Program-made: the position numbers and the translations under genes
Notes under the pieces: model-generated
What the model saw: only the letters and a program-made list of their open reading frames with translations
Databases searched by the model: none
Told to the model about the DNA's origin: nothing
From: Nocardioides sambongensis
GTDB lineage: Bacteria > Actinomycetota > Actinomycetes > Propionibacteriales > Nocardioidaceae
Direction: 5' to 3'
DNA: 64,000 nt
Assembly (NCBI RefSeq): GCF_006494815.1
Contig: NZ_CP041091.1
Span: 2,804,501-2,868,500, forward strand
Part shown: positions 53,513-63,484 of the stretch, one piece after another
How positions within the stretch are numbered: position 1 is the stretch's first letter
Layout of the letters: every line of letters begins with the position of its first letter

Positions 53513-55564
53513 TCAGCTCTGCCGCAGGAACTCCAGGTGCCGCTCGTAGCGGTCGAGGCAGTCGTGGATCACCTGGCTGGCCCGGCACCCCATCACGTCG
53601 TAGCCGAGGCCACCGGTCGGTCCGTGCACCTCCAGTCGCGCGTACTGGTCACGATCGGAGATCATCCGGCCGCCGTACGTCGGCACCGGCGACCGGTGCA
53701 CCTGCACCCGGTAGACGAACGGCTGCTCCCCCGCGGTGTGGATCTCGACGTACTCCGCCGGCTCGCGGTCCCCGTCCGGTTCGGCCCCGACGCCGACGGC
53801 CACCTCGGCCGGCACGCCGCGGTTGCTCAGCTCGGCGGCGACCTCGCGCAGCGCGGGCTCGACCACCTTGTGCAGGTAGGCGGTGGCGTCCTCGACGTCG
53901 ACGAAGTTGGTGGCCCGTGCGATCCGGGCCCGCCAGGCCTCCTTGGAGTCGTCGACCACCGACAGCGTCGGGGCGGCCACCGCCCCGGACGGCCCGACCC
54001 CGTTCGGTTGCAGGTCGTCGACCCGCAGCGCCTTCGCCAACCCGATCATCACCAGCACGATCACGAACGCGAACGGCAACCCCATGATGATCGTGGCGTA
54101 CTGCAGCGTGCCGATGCCGCCGACGGCGAGCATCGCGATGGTGAGCAGACCCGTGGCCGAGGCCCACACGATCCGCTGCCACGCGGCACAGTCCTGCTGG
54201 ACGTCGCGCAGCACCGAGCAGAGGTTGCCCATCACCAGGGCGCCGGAGTCGGCGGAGGTGACGTAGAACAGCAACCCGATCACCAGCGCCAGGAAGACCG
54301 TCACCTGGGCGCCCGGATAGCCCTCGAGCAGCTCGAAGAAGCCGCGGCCGTCGAACTCCTGGGCGGCGGCCGCGAAGTCGGCGTCCCCGCTGCGCACCCG
54401 GTCCAGGGCGGCGTTGCCGAAGAGGCAGACCCACATCACGATGTAGGCGAACGGGATGGTGAGCGCCCCGAGGACGAACTGGCGGATGGTGCGACCGCGG
54501 CTGATCCGGGCCAGGAACAGGCCGACGAAGGAGGCCCAGGCGACCCACCAGGCCCAGAAGAAGAGCGTCCAGTACGACTCCCACTCGGCGGCGTCGGAGA
54601 ACGCGAAGGTCTCCATGGTGCGCGCGGCGAACGTCTGCGCGTAGTCGCCGACGTTCATCACCACCGACTCCAGCAGGAACTGGGTGCGGCCGGTGAAGAG
54701 CACCCACGCGGCGAGCCCCAGGGCGAGCAGCACGTTGAGCTGGGAGAGGAACCGGATGCCCTTGTCGACGCCGGTGGTCGCCGACACCGTGGCCATCGCG
54801 ACGGCCAGCACGACCAGCGCGATCTGCGTGCCGGTGCCGACCGAGACGTCGAACAGCATGTTCAGACCGATGTTGAGGAAGACCACGCCGATGCCCAGGC
54901 TGGTGGCGACCCCGAAGATCGTGCCGAGCACGGTGGCGGTGTCGACGGCGTGCCCCAGGACCCCGTCCACCCGCTTGCCGAAGAGCGGCTGCAACGCCGA
55001 CCGTACGGCGAGGGGCAGGTGTCGACGGTAGGCGAAGAACGCCAGGGCCAGCCCCATCAGGACGTAGAGGCCCCAGCCGGAGATGCCGTAGTGGAACATC
55101 GTCCACACGGTCGCCTCCCGAGCGGCCACCACCGTCTCACCGTCGCCGACCGGCGGAGCGACGTACTGGCTGACCGGCTCGACGACGGAGTAGAACATCA
55201 CGTCGGTGCCGATGCCGGCCGCGAAGAGCATCGAGGCCCAGGCGAAGGTGGAGAACTCCGGGCGGGAGTGGTCCGGCCCCAGCCGGATGTGGCCGAACCG
55301 GGAGAGTCCGAGGTAGATCACGAATACCAGCACGACCGTGGTCAGCAGGATGTAGAACCAGCCGAACGCGCCGGTCACCTTGCCGGTCAGCTCGGTGATC
55401 ACCTCCGCGGCGTTGTCCGGGGCGATGATCGCCCAGAGCGCGATCGCGAGCACCCCGGCCATCGAGGCGATGAAGACCGGCCAGCGGGTGGCGGGTGTGC
55501 CGAGCTCGCCCGGCGGACCGGGCGGGGTGGTGGACGCCGTCGTGGCGTCGTCGGTGGCGGTCAT
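53513..55564 (-). CDS. betT: BCCT-family choline/betaine transporter
   Basis: 683 residues: 12 TM helices (about 28-515) then a cytoplasmic tail of about 160 residues, the layout of BetT, where the tail senses osmotic stress. The substrate-site Trp segment is [33 protein letters not shown] near 335-367, and [11 protein letters not shown] near 220 the Na+/substrate loop. ATG 55564 overlaps the betA stop (ATGA). Choline uptake fits the two dehydrogenases of the operon. Confidence 0.93.
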   Translation of the reverse strand: MTATDDATTASTTPPGPPGELGTPATRWPVFIASMAGVLAIALWAIIAPDNAAEVITELTGKVTGAFGWFYILLTTVVLVFVIYLGLSRFGHIRLGPDHSRPEFSTFAWASMLFAAGIGTDVMFYSVVEPVSQYVAPPVGDGETVVAAREATVWTMFHYGISGWGLYVLMGLALAFFAYRRHLPLAVRSALQPLFGKRVDGVLGHAVDTATVLGTIFGVATSLGIGVVFLNIGLNMLFDVSVGTGTQIALVVLAVAMATVSATTGVDKGIRFLSQLNVLLALGLAAWVLFTGRTQFLLESVVMNVGDYAQTFAARTMETFAFSDAAEWESYWTLFFWAWWVAWASFVGLFLARISRGRTIRQFVLGALTIPFAYIVMWVCLFGNAALDRVRSGDADFAAAAQEFDGRGFFELLEGYPGAQVTVFLALVIGLLFYVTSADSGALVMGNLCSVLRDVQQDCAAWQRIVWASATGLLTIAMLAVGGIGTLQYATIIMGLPFAFVIVLVMIGLAKALRVDDLQPNGVGPSGAVAAPTLSVVDDSKEAWRARIARATNFVDVEDATAYLHKVVEPALREVAAELSNRGVPAEVAVGVGAEPDGDREPAEYVEIHTAGEQPFVYRVQVHRSPVPTYGGRMISDRDQYARLEVHGPTGGLGYDVMGCRASQVIHDCLDRYERHLEFLRQS

Positions 55565-57374
55565 CGGTCCTCCTGGGCAGTGGTGGTGGTTCCCGAGTCG
55601 ACGGATCCGACGGCGGCCCGGCGGGCGCCCGCGGCCGACGGTGGGTCGGTGGTCGCGTCCCAGGCGTCGTTGCGGGCGTCGCCGACCGGGTAGAGCGGCG
55701 CCCCGGTGCCGTGCCGGTACCAGGGCACCTCGGCGGCGGGCAGCGGGGTGTTGCCGGCGATCAGGTCGGCCGCCTTCTCGGCGACCATCATCACCGGCGC
55801 GTAGATGTTGCCGTTGGTGACGAACGGGAAGACCGAGGCGTCCACCACCCGCAGCCCCTCGGTGCCGTGCACCCGCATGCTGCTCGGGTCGACCACGGCC
55901 GCGTCGTCGGTGCCCATCTTGGCGGTGCAGGACGGGTGCAGGGCCGTCTCGGCGTCGTCACGCACCCACTGCAGGATCTCCTCGTCGGTCTCCACCCCGG
56001 AGCCGGGTGAGATCTCGCCGCCGCTGAACGCCGCGAAGGCGGGCTGCTCCAGGATGTTGCGCGCGGCGCGCACCATCTCGACCCACTCCCGCCGGTCGTT
56101 CTCGGTGGAGAGGTAGTTGAACCGGATCGACGGGTGCTCGTAGGGGTCGGTCGACCGGATCCGCACATCCCCCGGGTGTCGGCGTACATCGGGCCGATGT
56201 GGACCTGGTAGCCGTGGATGCCGTAGGGGCTCTCGGCGGGCTTGGAGCCGTCGTACCGGATCGCGATCGGCAGGAAGTGGAACATCAGGTTCGGCCACTC
56301 GACCTCGTCGTTGGACCGGATGAAGCCGCCCGCCTCGAAGTGGTTCGAGGCGCCGACGCCGCGGCGGCCGAAGAGCCACTCCGCGCCGATCCGCGGCTTG
56401 TGGTGGTGGGCCAGCCAGGGGGCGATGGAGACCGGCTGGGTCGCCGCGTGCTGCACGTAGACCTCCAGGTGGTCCTGGAGGTTCGCCCCGACGCCGGGCA
56501 GCTCCACCCGGGTGCGCACGCCCGCGGCGGAGAGCACCTCGGGGTCGCCGATGCCGGCCAGCTGGAGCAGCTGCGGGGAGTTGAAGGCACCGCCGCAGAG
56601 CACCACCTCGCCGGCGGTGACGCTGCGGTGGGCCTTGCCGCCGCGCACGTAGTCGACGCCGGTGCAGCGGTTGCCCTCCATCCGCAGGCCGGTGACCATC
56701 GCCAGTGTCTCGACCTTGAGGTTCTTGCGGCTGCGGACCGGGTGCAGGTAGGCGCGGGCGGCGGAGAGCCGGCGACCGCGGTGCACGTTGCGGTCGAACT
56801 TCGCGAAGCCCTCCTGCCGGTAGCCGTTGACGTCGTCGGTCAACGGGTAGCCGGCCTGCTGCACGGCCTCGAAGAACGCCCCGAACAACGGGCTGCTCGC
56901 CGGGCCGCGCTCGACGACCAGCGGACCCGATCCGCCGCGCCAGGCGTCGGCACCGGTGCTGCCGTCCTCGAGCAGGACGGTCTCCATCCGCTTGAAGTAC
57001 GGCAGGCAGTGGGCGTAGTCCCAGGCGTCCATCCCCTGCTCGCCGGCCCACCGCTGGTAGTCCATCGGGTTGCCCCGCTGGAAGATCATCCCGTTGATCG
57101 AGGACGAGCCGCCGAGCACCTTCCCGCGGGCGTGGTACACCCGCCGGCCACCCATCTCCGGCTCTGGGTCCGACTCGTACTTCCAGTCGTAGAGCCGGTT
57201 CCCGATCGGGTACGGCAGCGCGGCCGGCATGTGGATGAAGGGGTCCACCCGGAAGTCGCTGCGACCGGCCTCGAGGACCAGCACTCGGGTGGAGGGGTCG
57301 CTGGAGAGCCGGTTGCCGAGGGCCGAGCCGGCCGACCCTCCACCGACGATGACGTAGTCGTAGTGCTGGTTCAT
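55561..57374 (-). CDS. betA: Choline dehydrogenase (GMC oxidoreductase), apparent frameshift
   Basis: FAD enzyme that oxidises choline to betaine aldehyde. GxGxxG is [18 protein letters not shown] at 6-23, GMC signature 1 is [18 protein letters not shown] near 84, signature 2 [15 protein letters not shown] near 260, and the C-terminal catalytic His/Asn pair sits in [21 protein letters not shown]. The frame breaks at CCCCC 56169-56173; one base restores [15 protein letters not shown] and 604 residues. ATG 57374 overlaps the betB stop. Confidence 0.93.
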
Positions 57375-58894
57375 CCCTGCTCCCTCTCCGCGTCCGTGGC
57401 GTTCGCGCGGTCGGCGAACCACCCGGCCGGCGCCGGGCGGGTGTTGTGCCAGATGTGCTTGGTCTCGCGATACTCCTCCAGCCCGGCGTGGCCGAGCTCG
57501 CGGCCGATCCCGGACTGCTTGAACCCGCCCCACTCGGCCCCCGGCACGTAGGGGTGGTAGTCGTTGATCCACACCGTGCCGTGGCGCAGCCGCTGCGCGA
57601 CCCGCTCCGCACGGCCCGCGTTCTCGCTCCACACCGCGCCGGCCAGGCCGTAGATGGTGTCGTTGGCGATCGCCACCGCGGCGTCCTCCGCCGCGTCGGC
57701 GTCCGCGCCGGAGAAGGTCTCCACGGTGAGCACCGGCCCGAACGACTCCTCCCGCACGCAGCGCATCTCCCGGGTGCAGTGGTCGAGGACGGTGGGGGCG
57801 AAGTACCACCCGGCGTCGTACTCCTCACCGTCCGGGGCGCCGCCGCCACAGCGCAGCACGGCCCCGTCCTCCAGGGCGTCGGCGACATAGCCGGCGACCT
57901 TGGCGCGGTGCTGCTCGCTGATCAGCGGCCCGGTCTCGGCGTCGTCGTCGAACGGCCCGCCGAGCCGGATCTGCTCGGCCCGCGCCACGAGCTCGTCGAC
58001 GACCCGGTCGTGGATGCTCTCCTCGACGACCAGCCGCGCGCCCGCCGAGCAGACCTGGCCGGAGTCGAGGAATACGGCGGTCAGCGCGTTGTCGATCGCT
58101 GCCGGGATGTCGGCGTCGGCGAAGACCACGTTGGGGTTCTTGCCGCCGAGCTCGAGCGCGATCCGCTTCACCGTCGGCGCCGCGGCCGCCATGATCGTCC
58201 GGCCGGTCACCACGCCGCCGGTGAACGAGACCAGGTCGACGTCCTCGTGCTCAGTCAGCGTCGGCCCGACGACCGCTCCAGCACCCAGGATCAGGTTGGC
58301 GACGCCGTCGGGCAGCCCCTCCTCCGCCAGCACCCGGCAGAGCCAGATCGCGGTGTGCGGGGTGAGCTCGCTGGGCTTGAGGACGAAGGTGTTCCCGGCC
58401 GCCAGCGCCGGCGCGACCTTCCAGCTCGTCTGCAGCAGCGGGTAGTTCCACGGGGTGATCAGCGAGCAGACGCCGACCGGCTCGTGCACCACCCTGCTGG
58501 ACACGTCGGGCATCCCGGTGTCGACGACCCGGCCCGCGTCAGCGGCCGCGAGGTCCGCGAAGTGCCGGAAGACGCCTTCGATGTCGTCCACGTCGATCTG
58601 GGACTCGACGAACCGCTTGCCGGTGTCCAGGCTCTCCAGCCGGGCCACCTCGTCCTTCTCCGCGACCAGCCGGTCGGCGACCCGGCGCAGCAGGGCGGCG
58701 CGCTCGGGCGCCGGTGTGCCCGGCCACGGTCCCTGGTCGAAGGCCCGACGGGCGGCGCGGACCGCATCCACCGCGTCCTGCGCGGTCGCCTCGGGGACGA
58801 CGCCGACCTCGCTCCCGTCGGCAGGACAGCGGATGGTGCGGGTCCCGGCGTCGCTCGCGTCGCGCCACTTTCCATCGATGAGGAGTGCGTTCAC
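57371..58894 (-). CDS. betB: Betaine-aldehyde dehydrogenase
   Basis: NAD(P)-dependent aldehyde dehydrogenase completing glycine betaine synthesis. 507 residues. The catalytic Glu is in [13 protein letters not shown] near 258, the Cys in [11 protein letters not shown] near 292, and the NAD-site Asn in [13 protein letters not shown] near 155. GTG 58894. First gene of the betB-betA-betT operon; no betI repressor gene is next to it in the window. Confidence 0.93.
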   Translation of the reverse strand: MNALLIDGKWRDASDAGTRTIRCPADGSEVGVVPEATAQDAVDAVRAARRAFDQGPWPGTPAPERAALLRRVADRLVAEKDEVARLESLDTGKRFVESQIDVDDIEGVFRHFADLAAADAGRVVDTGMPDVSSRVVHEPVGVCSLITPWNYPLLQTSWKVAPALAAGNTFVLKPSELTPHTAIWLCRVLAEEGLPDGVANLILGAGAVVGPTLTEHEDVDLVSFTGGVVTGRTIMAAAAPTVKRIALELGGKNPNVVFADADIPAAIDNALTAVFLDSGQVCSAGARLVVEESIHDRVVDELVARAEQIRLGGPFDDDAETGPLISEQHRAKVAGYVADALEDGAVLRCGGGAPDGEEYDAGWYFAPTVLDHCTREMRCVREESFGPVLTVETFSGADADAAEDAAVAIANDTIYGLAGAVWSENAGRAERVAQRLRHGTVWINDYHPYVPGAEWGGFKQSGIGRELGHAGLEEYRETKHIWHNTRPAPAGWFADRANATDAEREQG

Positions 58895-59011
58895 CCGTCA
58901 TGGCTACCACCGTGGCACCGCGGCGTCGAGTCTCCCGAGGGTCGATACACCCCCGGGGACCCGGTCGATTCTCGCGGGGGCGGCGTCCTCGCGCCGAGGT
59001 GGCTCCGGTCA

Positions 59012-59027
59012 CCCGGCACGCGCCGGG
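59012..59027 (-). terminator. Hairpin downstream of the Abi-alpha gene
   Basis: CCCGGC-ACGC-GCCGGG, 17 bases past the stop of the leftward gene ending at 59044. Confidence 0.45.
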
Positions 59028-59043
59028 CGGTCGGAGGAGCCGC

Positions 59044-60068
59044 TCAGCCGGACGGCGGTCCGCTCTCCGCCGGCGGTGCCGCATGCGCCGGCAGCGCGCG
59101 ACCGGCGACCTCCTCGTCGACCAGCGCGAGCCGGCAGAAGGCCTCCCGAACGGGGTGAGGTGGATGCTGCGCCGCACCACCTTCGCGAACCTGACCGACC
59201 CGAGCGCGGCGAGCACGTCGGGCTGCGCCTCGAGCACCTGGTACTCGGTGTGGTCGGCCACCGGCTCGCGCGGCAGCCACACCAGACCCAGCCGGAACAG
59301 GTTGTTCAGGTACGACGGCACCTGGTCGCAGTGACGCAGGCCGGCCCGCGCACCGATCATCGTGAGCCCGGGCGCGATCAGCTCCGAGCTGACCCTCCCG
59401 AACGGCCCGCCGGTGCGCACGTCGACGCTGGGCTGCGGCCCGTGCTCGAGCAGCATCACCAGGATCCGTGCCTCGTCGGGGGCCAGGTCGTCGAGGATCC
59501 GCTCGTAGGCCGGGTGGTCGGAGTCCTCGCTCCACACGTCGCGGGACCGGGCGAGCAGGCCGGCCCCGCGCTCGCGCAGCGTGGTCGGCCGGCTGGCCAC
59601 CACCTGGCCGTCGACGGACCGGCGGCCGCCGTGGTCGTCGGGGCCGCCGCCGTCGGGCTGCCGCGTCGGACGGCGGCCCTCACCGCCGAGCGTCTCCCCG
59701 GCCGCGAGCAGCGCGTCGCCGACCGGCACCCCGTCGGCGACCTGCCGGGCCAGCTCGCCCACCGTGCCGACGTACTGCCCGACGTCGCGCACCAGGGCCG
59801 CCGCCGCGTCGGCGTCGGTGGCCGCGCGCCGCAGCCGCCGGGCGCTGCGGACGCCGGTGCGCAGGCCCCAGCCGGCGGTGTGCAGAGCCGCGGAGCCCGC
59901 GATCCGGGCCAGACCGGGCAGCGAGTCGACCACCTCGGGGTCGCCCAGCACCGGCAGCCGCGGCAGCACCGGCCGCTCTCCGCTCGCGGGCGCGTCGGCC
60001 ATCGTCTCCCAGCGCGGGTCGCCGGTGGGCCGGCCGGGCTCGTCGGCCGGGTCGCCGGCCGCGCTCAT
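59044..60068 (-). CDS. Abi-alpha (DUF4393) family protein, apparent frameshift
   Basis: 341 residues after adding one base at CCC 59145-59147 (plus strand). The N-terminal 150 residues are Pro/Gly-rich with a short hydrophobic patch (PGLARIAGSAALHTAGWGLRTGV). The conserved part (about 190-325) has YERILDDLAPDEARILVMLLEHGPQPSVDVRTGG, LNNLFRLGLVWLP and HLTPFGEAFCRL, the abortive-infection alpha-like domain. Domains of this name were first linked to phage exclusion, but most members are uncharacterised. ATG 60068 overlaps the DUF445 stop (ATGA). Confidence 0.78.
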
Positions 60069-61378
60069 CGGCCCCACCCGAAGATCGCCAGGTGGAGGAA
60101 TCCGCCACCCAGCCCCATCACCGCTCCGTGGGCGTAGAGCATCCACTCGTCCTCCTTGATCGCCGCGCGCATCATCTCCACGAAGTCCCGCGGCGGCAGC
60201 TCCTTGGTCCGCTCGGCCAGCAGTACCCGGATCCGCTCCGACTGCTGGCGGCTGAACACCGGGTCCTTGAACGGGGTGATCGTGCGGCCGACCGCGGCCT
60301 CGGCGACCGAGTCGCGGATGTTGTCGAACCGGGCGCCCCCGATCGCCACCCGCACCGCGCCGCGCAGCGGCCCGGCCGCGCCCTCGATCGCCGGCCGCAG
60401 CGCGTCGGCCAGCATCTGGCGGGTGCGGTCACCACGAGGACCGTCCATCAGGAAGTCGCCGATCCGTTCCAGCGTGATCACGTCCTCGGCGATGATCCTG
60501 GCGTAGACCTCGGCGCACTCGTCCTGCCGGCGCAGGAACAACCCCTGCACCTTGATCCCGAGGACGCGTCGCTCCTCGGTGGGCTCGAAGATCAGCCACA
60601 TGCCGAGCAGGTTGGTCAGCCAGCCGACCACCACGCCCAGCAGCGGCAGCAGCCACCACACGTGCCAGGTCTGGTCGACGACCGCCACCGGGATGCCGAG
60701 CAGGAACCCGAAGACGAAGCCGAAGGTGACCATCAGGTGCAGCTCGCGCTGCCCCACGTCGCGGAAGACCCGGACCACCAGGTCGGGGTTCGCCCGGAAG
60801 TGGTCGATCACCATGATCTTGGGGTCGAGCAGCTGGTCGATGTGGATGCCGATCTCGTCGGTGATCCGGCCGACCAGCGCGGGCAGCTGGGCCTGCACCC
60901 GCTCGATCACGGCCTCGCGCATCGGACGCGGCAGGTCCCGCCACAACCGGGGGTGCTCGCGTCGCATCACCTCGTCGACCAGCGCGGGCAGGTCGGGACG
61001 GAAGACCTCGACGATGTGCGCGGCGATCTGGTCGGGCTCGAGCTGGGCGTAGAACTCGGCCGGGGTGCCCAGCTTGGCGATCACCTTGTCGACGGCGATG
61101 CTGCCCATCTTGGCAGCCCGCGCGGGCACGATGCCCTGCCAGCCGAGCCTCCCCTCCATCCAGCCGGGGACCTCCTGGAGCTTGCGCGGCAGCACCGAGG
61201 CCACCTCGCGCAGGCCCGGGACGCGGACACCGTGGAAGCTGACCGGCTTGAACAGCATCCACAGGCCCGACCAGTTGATCAGCCAGCCGATCACCCCGGT
61301 GAAGACCGGGATGGAGACGAACGCGACCCAGTCGACGTGGTCGGCCCAGTCGGCCAGCCCGTCCAGCAGCGCGTCCAC
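60065..61378 (-). CDS. DUF445 membrane protein
   Basis: 437 residues. A TM helix near 20-40 (FVSIPVFTGVIGWLINWSGLWMLFKPV), a long helical middle part, two TM helices near 230-285 (VTFGFVFGFLLGIPVAVV, WWLLPLLGVVVGWLTNLLGMWLIFEP) in a copy of the first motif, and a C-terminal helix. The repeated GWL(I/T)NxxxxxxxFxP motif is the family mark. Function unknown. GTG 61378 is preferred. Co-transcribed with the Abi-alpha gene. Confidence 0.85.
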   Translation of the reverse strand: MDALLDGLADWADHVDWVAFVSIPVFTGVIGWLINWSGLWMLFKPVSFHGVRVPGLREVASVLPRKLQEVPGWMEGRLGWQGIVPARAAKMGSIAVDKVIAKLGTPAEFYAQLEPDQIAAHIVEVFRPDLPALVDEVMRREHPRLWRDLPRPMREAVIERVQAQLPALVGRITDEIGIHIDQLLDPKIMVIDHFRANPDLVVRVFRDVGQRELHLMVTFGFVFGFLLGIPVAVVDQTWHVWWLLPLLGVVVGWLTNLLGMWLIFEPTEERRVLGIKVQGLFLRRQDECAEVYARIIAEDVITLERIGDFLMDGPRGDRTRQMLADALRPAIEGAAGPLRGAVRVAIGGARFDNIRDSVAEAAVGRTITPFKDPVFSRQQSERIRVLLAERTKELPPRDFVEMMRAAIKEDEWMLYAHGAVMGLGGGFLHLAIFGWGR

Positions 61379-61581
61379 CCGTACCCCTGTCCAGCGACCG
61401 GGCACCCCATGCGCACCGGTCTCGTCCGAGGGACCAGAGATTAGTGCTTCGGGCCGTCGCAGGAACAGCCATCCGGGCTGCGGACGCGCCCGCTGCCTGC
61501 GCGGACCGGGCACCCGGGCGTTTCCGACGGCTCACGGCGGGCAGGAACACCCGCACGTTCCGCCCCTCCAGGAGAGCCCAG

Positions 61582-63012
61582 ATGTCGCTACGCACCCTGA
61601 TCACCGAGGTCCAGAGGGCCTGCATCCGCGCCGCCATGCACGAGAACGGCCTGACCTACGGCTCCTGCGACGAGGGCGGCTTCCACGGCACCTACAACCT
61701 GGTCCCGCTCGACCACGAGCGGGAGCCGATCGGCGGCTTCAACCCGGTCGAGCTGTTCGTCAGCTATCCCGGCGGGGAGTGGTACGTCGACTACGCCGGC
61801 CAGCGCATCCCGTTCTCCCAGACCTCCTACAACGCCTACGACCTCCCCTTCGAGCCGACCGAGGTCTTCGAGTCGTGCCGCAGCGTGGTCGCCGAGATCC
61901 TCGACCCCTGGCTCAACGTGCCGCAGACCGGCGACTTCGACGACGCGATGGCCTCGCTCAACACCGCCGCCTACAACCTGTTGGCGGACGGGGTCTTCAC
62001 CGACGGCGACGGCACCGAGCAGACCCTCGACGGCGGCAGCCTCGCCCTCAACGACTGGGTGAAGTACGCCGACGACGAGCTCACCCAGTACAACGGCGCG
62101 ATGATCGAGGCGCTGGACGCGCAGTACGTCTCGCGCCTGCGTCCGACGCTGTCGGGTCAGTTCATCGTGGCGAGCGGGGCCGGCACCGTGGTCGCCGGCG
62201 AGCAGGAGATCTGGCGGATCGCGAACGAGGAGATCCTGGAGATCGCGACCGCCGCCAAGGAGGCGTTCGACGCAATCAGCGAGCGCGGCGAGGTCGACTG
62301 GAAGAAGGTCCTGCAGGTGGTCGGCGCGGTCGCCGGGGCGGCCAGCCTCTTCGTCACCGGCCCCGGCGCCCTGGTCACCGCGATCACCGCGACCCGCACC
62401 ATCTCCGGCATCATGACCACCTTCATGCCCGATCCGCCACCGGCCGAGGAGGCGACGATCTCGGGCCGCAGCGTCCAGGACGTCTGCGACTCGCTGTCCA
62501 CCGCGACCGGCAAGCTGGCCACCTCCGTGGGCGACGCGGAGAGCGCACTGCTCAGCTTCGGCATCCGGATGGACGGCTACGTCTCCGACAACCGCGCGTA
62601 CTTCGACATCAGCATCACCCGCGACGTGCGCTCCTTCCTCGAGGACGACGGCGCCGCCTACTTCGCGGCGGGTGAGAACCTCGAGGTGCTGACCCCGCAC
62701 CTGCGCGAGATCGCGCCGCGGTTCAGCCTGATCGCGGAGAGCCAGCGCACCGCGTCGACCGCGGCGGACGGCGCCAGCACCGAGTCCCGGTGGTACCGCG
62801 ACTCCGCGCTGGGGCTGAGCTATCGCGGCTGCTACGCCGGCTACTCGGTGCTGGAGCAGACGCTGACGAGCCTCTGCAACAACTCCGCGACCGAACTCGA
62901 CTCGGTCGCCCAGCGACTGGTCGAGGTCTCCTACGACTTCGACCGCACCGACGAGCAGATCGAGGAGGAGATCCGCCGGCGCACCGACGAGGTCCGCGCG
63001 GTCACCGCGTGA
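61582..63012 (+). CDS. Soluble helical protein of unknown function with a central hydrophobic hairpin
   Basis: 476 acidic residues, no signal peptide. ATG 61582 has AGGAG eight bases upstream. The N-terminal 115 residues look alpha/beta (GEWYVDYAGQRIPFS). From about 120 it is mainly helical, with one hydrophobic stretch (about 243-283) broken by TGPG, then more amphipathic helices ending in a charged coil (DRTDEQIEEEIRRRTDEVR). No family recognised. A helical bundle with an inner hydrophobic hairpin is the layout of alpha pore-forming toxins and some type VII secretion substrates; this is only an inference. Convergent with hspR. Confidence 0.65.
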   Translation: MSLRTLITEVQRACIRAAMHENGLTYGSCDEGGFHGTYNLVPLDHEREPIGGFNPVELFVSYPGGEWYVDYAGQRIPFSQTSYNAYDLPFEPTEVFESCRSVVAEILDPWLNVPQTGDFDDAMASLNTAAYNLLADGVFTDGDGTEQTLDGGSLALNDWVKYADDELTQYNGAMIEALDAQYVSRLRPTLSGQFIVASGAGTVVAGEQEIWRIANEEILEIATAAKEAFDAISERGEVDWKKVLQVVGAVAGAASLFVTGPGALVTAITATRTISGIMTTFMPDPPPAEEATISGRSVQDVCDSLSTATGKLATSVGDAESALLSFGIRMDGYVSDNRAYFDISITRDVRSFLEDDGAAYFAAGENLEVLTPHLREIAPRFSLIAESQRTASTAADGASTESRWYRDSALGLSYRGCYAGYSVLEQTLTSLCNNSATELDSVAQRLVEVSYDFDRTDEQIEEEIRRRTDEVRAVTA

Positions 63013-63031
63013 CCGGGGCGGGCGTGGCGGC

Positions 63032-63484
63032 TCAGCCTCCGCGCCGCCAGACCACGACCGACTGTCCCGCCGCGGGCGAGCGCAGTGCCGGCAGTCGATC
63101 GGTGGGCGTCGCCGCGGGTCGCGCGGCCAGGGCCTGGCGCAGCGCGTCCCGGGTCGCGTCGAGCTCGGCCTGCAGCTCCTCGTTGCGGTTGCGTACGGCG
63201 AGCAGCGCGTTCTCCAGGTCGAGGATCCGCCGGACGCCCTCGATGCCGATGCCCGAGGCGGTCAGCTCGGCGATGCCGCGCAGCCGGTCGATGTCGCTGG
63301 AGGAGTAGCGGCGACCGCCGCCACCGGTCCGACCGGGGGTGATCAGGCCGAGTCGCTCGTAGGTGCGCAGCGTCTGCGGGTGCAGGCCGGACAGCTCGGC
63401 GGCCACGCTGATCACGTAGACCGCAGCGTCCGGAGCCGGCGGCTCGGTGCCGATCGGCGGCCGGACCGGACGCCGAGCAGCCAT
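63032..63484 (-). CDS. hspR: Heat-shock repressor HspR (MerR family)
   Basis: 150 residues. The MerR-type winged helix is at about 24-95: VYVISVAAELSGLHPQTLRTYERLGLITPGRTGGGGRRYSSSDIDRLRGI. A coiled segment (ENALLAVRNRNEELQAELDATRDALRQAL) follows. HspR represses dnaK and clpB operons through HAIR sites and uses DnaK as co-repressor. The ATG overlaps the dnaJ stop by one base, the usual end of the actinobacterial dnaK-grpE-dnaJ-hspR operon. Confidence 0.95.
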   Translation of the reverse strand: MAARRPVRPPIGTEPPAPDAAVYVISVAAELSGLHPQTLRTYERLGLITPGRTGGGGRRYSSSDIDRLRGIAELTASGIGIEGVRRILDLENALLAVRNRNEELQAELDATRDALRQALAARPAATPTDRLPALRSPAAGQSVVVWRRGG

